Assembly: GCF_010586825.1 (NCBI RefSeq)
Contig: NZ_JAAAGB010000004.1
Coordinates: forward strand, 372,001 to 436,000
Source of the DNA: Draconibacterium mangrovi
GTDB lineage: Bacteria; Bacteroidota; Bacteroidia; Bacteroidales; Prolixibacteraceae
Direction: 5' to 3'
DNA length: 64,000 bases
Part shown: positions 62,394-64,000 of the stretch, piece by piece
Layout: every line of letters begins with the position of its first letter
Numbering within the stretch: the first letter of the stretch is position 1
Program-made: the position numbers and the translations under genes
The notes under the pieces: model-generated
Database searches by the model: none
Seen by the model: only the letters and a program-made list of their open reading frames with translations
Told to the model about the DNA's origin: nothing

Positions 62394-63455
62394 ATGAACA
62401 GAGCACAATTATTTAAAAAATTACTGCCCGGTTTTATTCCTCTGTTCGTTTTCATCGCTGCTGATGAAATATGGGGGACTAAAATCGGGCTTTTTGTTGC
62501 TATCGCTGTAGGTGTGGCCGAAATGGTCTGGATTGCCATTAAAGAAAAGCGATTCGAAAAATTTGTGCTTTTCGATACTTTGTTACTGGTGGTTCTTGGT
62601 GGTGTTTCCATACTGCTCGACAACGATATTTTCTTCAAACTGAAACCCGGACTGATCGAATTGATACTGGTGACTGTTCTGGCCATTTCAGCATTCTCAA
62701 ATCTTAATATAATTGGATTGATGGGGCAGCGCTACATGAAAGATGTGGAGTTTAACACTGTTCAAATGCAACAGATGCGACAAAGTATGAAGAGCCTGTT
62801 CTTTATCTTTTTGGGGCATACTGTTTTGGTGTTTTATTCGGCCTTTTTTATGAGCAAAGAAGCCTGGGTATTTATCAGTGGCGGATTGTTCTACATCATT
62901 TTTGGCGTTTATTTTTTATATGAATTTTTGCGTCAAAAACAAAAAGCGCTTACAAACGAAGAGTGGGTACCGCTGGTTGATGAACAGGGAAAGGTTACCG
63001 GTCAGGCGCCGCGCAGCCAGGTGCATAACGGAAGCAAGCTGTTACATCCGGTGGTACATTTGCATGTGCTGAATAATAAAGGTGCCATCCTTATTCAAAA
63101 ACGTCCCGCTAATAAAATCATCCAACCCGGGAAATGGGATACTGCTGTTGGCGGTCACATTTCAGCCGGGGAGACTTTGGAACAAGCACTTAAAAAGGAA
63201 GTTTTTGAGGAAATCGGTTTAAAAGAGTTTTCGGCAAAACTGCAAAAAGTGTACAAATGGGAATCGGAGGTGGAAGCCGAATTGATTTACCTGTTTACTA
63301 CCTACGATTATAAAGGTTTTGGCATCCAGTCAGATGAAGTGGAGGAACTCCGCTTCTGGACCAAAAAACAGGTGGAGAAAAACCTTGGAAAGGATGTTTT
63401 TACACCAAATTTCGAGGTGGAATTTAAATTACTTCAGGAGCTCAAACTAATCTAA
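62394..63455 (+). CDS. YciB-like membrane domain fused to Nudix hydrolase
   Basis: 353 residues from the ATG at 62394. Residues 1 to about 180 are a six-segment membrane region like YciB/septation protein A (L-L-P-G-F-I-P-L-F-V-F; F-F-K-L-K-P-G-L-I-E). The C-terminal part is a Nudix domain with box G-G-H-I-S-A-G-E-T-L and K-E-V-F-E-E-I-G, the usual arginine being lysine. The Nudix part resembles IDI- or YfcD-like enzymes. The fusion suggests a membrane-tied nucleotide or isoprenoid-diphosphate hydrolase (inference). Confidence 0.85.
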   Translation: MNRAQLFKKLLPGFIPLFVFIAADEIWGTKIGLFVAIAVGVAEMVWIAIKEKRFEKFVLFDTLLLVVLGGVSILLDNDIFFKLKPGLIELILVTVLAISAFSNLNIIGLMGQRYMKDVEFNTVQMQQMRQSMKSLFFIFLGHTVLVFYSAFFMSKEAWVFISGGLFYIIFGVYFLYEFLRQKQKALTNEEWVPLVDEQGKVTGQAPRSQVHNGSKLLHPVVHLHVLNNKGAILIQKRPANKIIQPGKWDTAVGGHISAGETLEQALKKEVFEEIGLKEFSAKLQKVYKWESEVEAELIYLFTTYDYKGFGIQSDEVEELRFWTKKQVEKNLGKDVFTPNFEVEFKLLQELKLI

Positions 63456-63464
63456 AACGATTAA

Positions 63465-64000
63465 TTACCCCAACAAAAAGATTACCGGTTGTTTGTGCAA
63501 ATCGGGTGCACCGTCTTTTTTCCAATCCTGAATCGATTTGGTTTGGATAAATTCATCCTCTCCGGTAATATTGGCAGCTATACAAAATAAGGTAGATGGC
63601 GAGCACGATTTTAAAATGTCGCTTACCAGCTGGTTGTTTCGGTATGGGGTTTCAATAAATATCTGCGTTTGCCGGTTGTTTCTGATCGTTTTTTCCAACG
63701 CTTGTAATTCTTTTATTCGTTCCTGCGGTTTAACCGGCAAATAACCTTTAAAAGCAAAATTCTGTCCGTTCATTCCTGAGGCCATTAGTGCCAAAAGAAT
63801 TGACGAAGGCCCAACAATCGGCACTACTTTTATCCCTTTTTGATGAGCTATTTTTACCACATCGGCACCGGGATCGGCAACACCGGGGCAACCGGCTTCG
63901 GAAAGTACAGCCACATCATGTCCTTCTTTAACGGGCATTAAAAAGCGCGGCAAGTCGGCAACATTTGTGCGTTTGTTAATTTCGAAAAAAGTACACTCGT
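63465..64000 (-). CDS. RsmI-type tetrapyrrole-methylase-family methyltransferase, truncated by window edge
   Basis: The open frame continues to base 64000 with E-C-T-F-F-E-I-N-K-R upstream of the apparent TTG start, so the gene begins outside the window. Motifs are S-E-A-G-C-P-G-V-A-D-P-G, I-V-G-P-S-S-I-L-L-A and F-I-E-T-P-Y-R-N-N. This matches COG0313 proteins (16S rRNA 2'-O-methyltransferase RsmI and relatives). In the S-x-A-G-x-P motif a cysteine takes the place of threonine, as in a Bacteroidota subgroup whose target is not proven. Confidence 0.85.
   Translation of the reverse strand, partial: ECTFFEINKRTNVADLPRFLMPVKEGHDVAVLSEAGCPGVADPGADVVKIAHQKGIKVVPIVGPSSILLALMASGMNGQNFAFKGYLPVKPQERIKELQALEKTIRNNRQTQIFIETPYRNNQLVSDILKSCSPSTLFCIAANITGEDEFIQTKSIQDWKKDGAPDLHKQPVIFLLG

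Noticed and set aside
1-64000. tRNA or rRNA genes and CRISPR arrays
   Set aside because: Reading the gene-free gaps showed no cloverleaf, rRNA core sequence or regular exact repeat with unique spacers.

Overview
The window reads as chromosome of a Bacteroidota bacterium, probably an anaerobic or facultative member of the Bacteroidales/Marinilabiliales. This rests on family content (HYC_CC_PP protein, DUF6702, DUF721, FKBP lipoproteins, Mrp-type ATPases with ferredoxin inserts) and on many start-proximal TAnnTTTG elements, the Bacteroidota -7 promoter motif. No database search was possible; names come from motifs and remembered family features.

Bases 1-1516 hold the end of a methyltransferase, a 368-bp element with 43-bp terminal inverted repeats, and an ArsC/Spx-like protein. 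Bases 1528-1770 are a degenerate 21-bp tandem repeat. Bases 1890-5040 are an AT-rich accessory block: two minus-strand membrane-protein genes, each bracketed by its own short perfect inverted repeat and separated by attC-like palindromic sites, like integron gene cassettes but with no integrase in view. This is the most unusual part of the window.

Bases 5600-31900 are mostly core or envelope genes: M1 peptidase, HupE-like and DUF6702 proteins, SUI1 factor, L19, C69 dipeptidase, a Cys/Met PLP enzyme, AnmK, an M23 peptidase, zapA-rny with a possible 6S-like RNA between them, a nucleoside phosphorylase, a helical-repeat/GH16-like protein with a PAS partner, a patatin-Omp85 protein, a degenerate LytM-like secreted protein, and an Fe-S cluster (two MinD-type ATPases, two NifX-like proteins, DUF5320, a metallo-hydrolase).

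Bases 32000-55721 are an envelope-efflux and metal-resistance island, all on the minus strand: one AcrAB-TolC-like system and two CusCBA/CzcCBA-type systems, with small Cys/His-rich proteins, a CusF-like HMA protein, DUF302, an SO_0444-type metal permease and an HMA-AraC regulator. Palindromes overlap two of the promoters.

Bases 55769-64000 return to housekeeping genes: ribH, a TPR protein, recF-DUF721, a sugar-phosphate mutarotase, ndk, an NrnA-like phosphoesterase, two FKBP lipoproteins, a YciB-like/Nudix fusion, and the 3' part of an RsmI-type methyltransferase running off the window.
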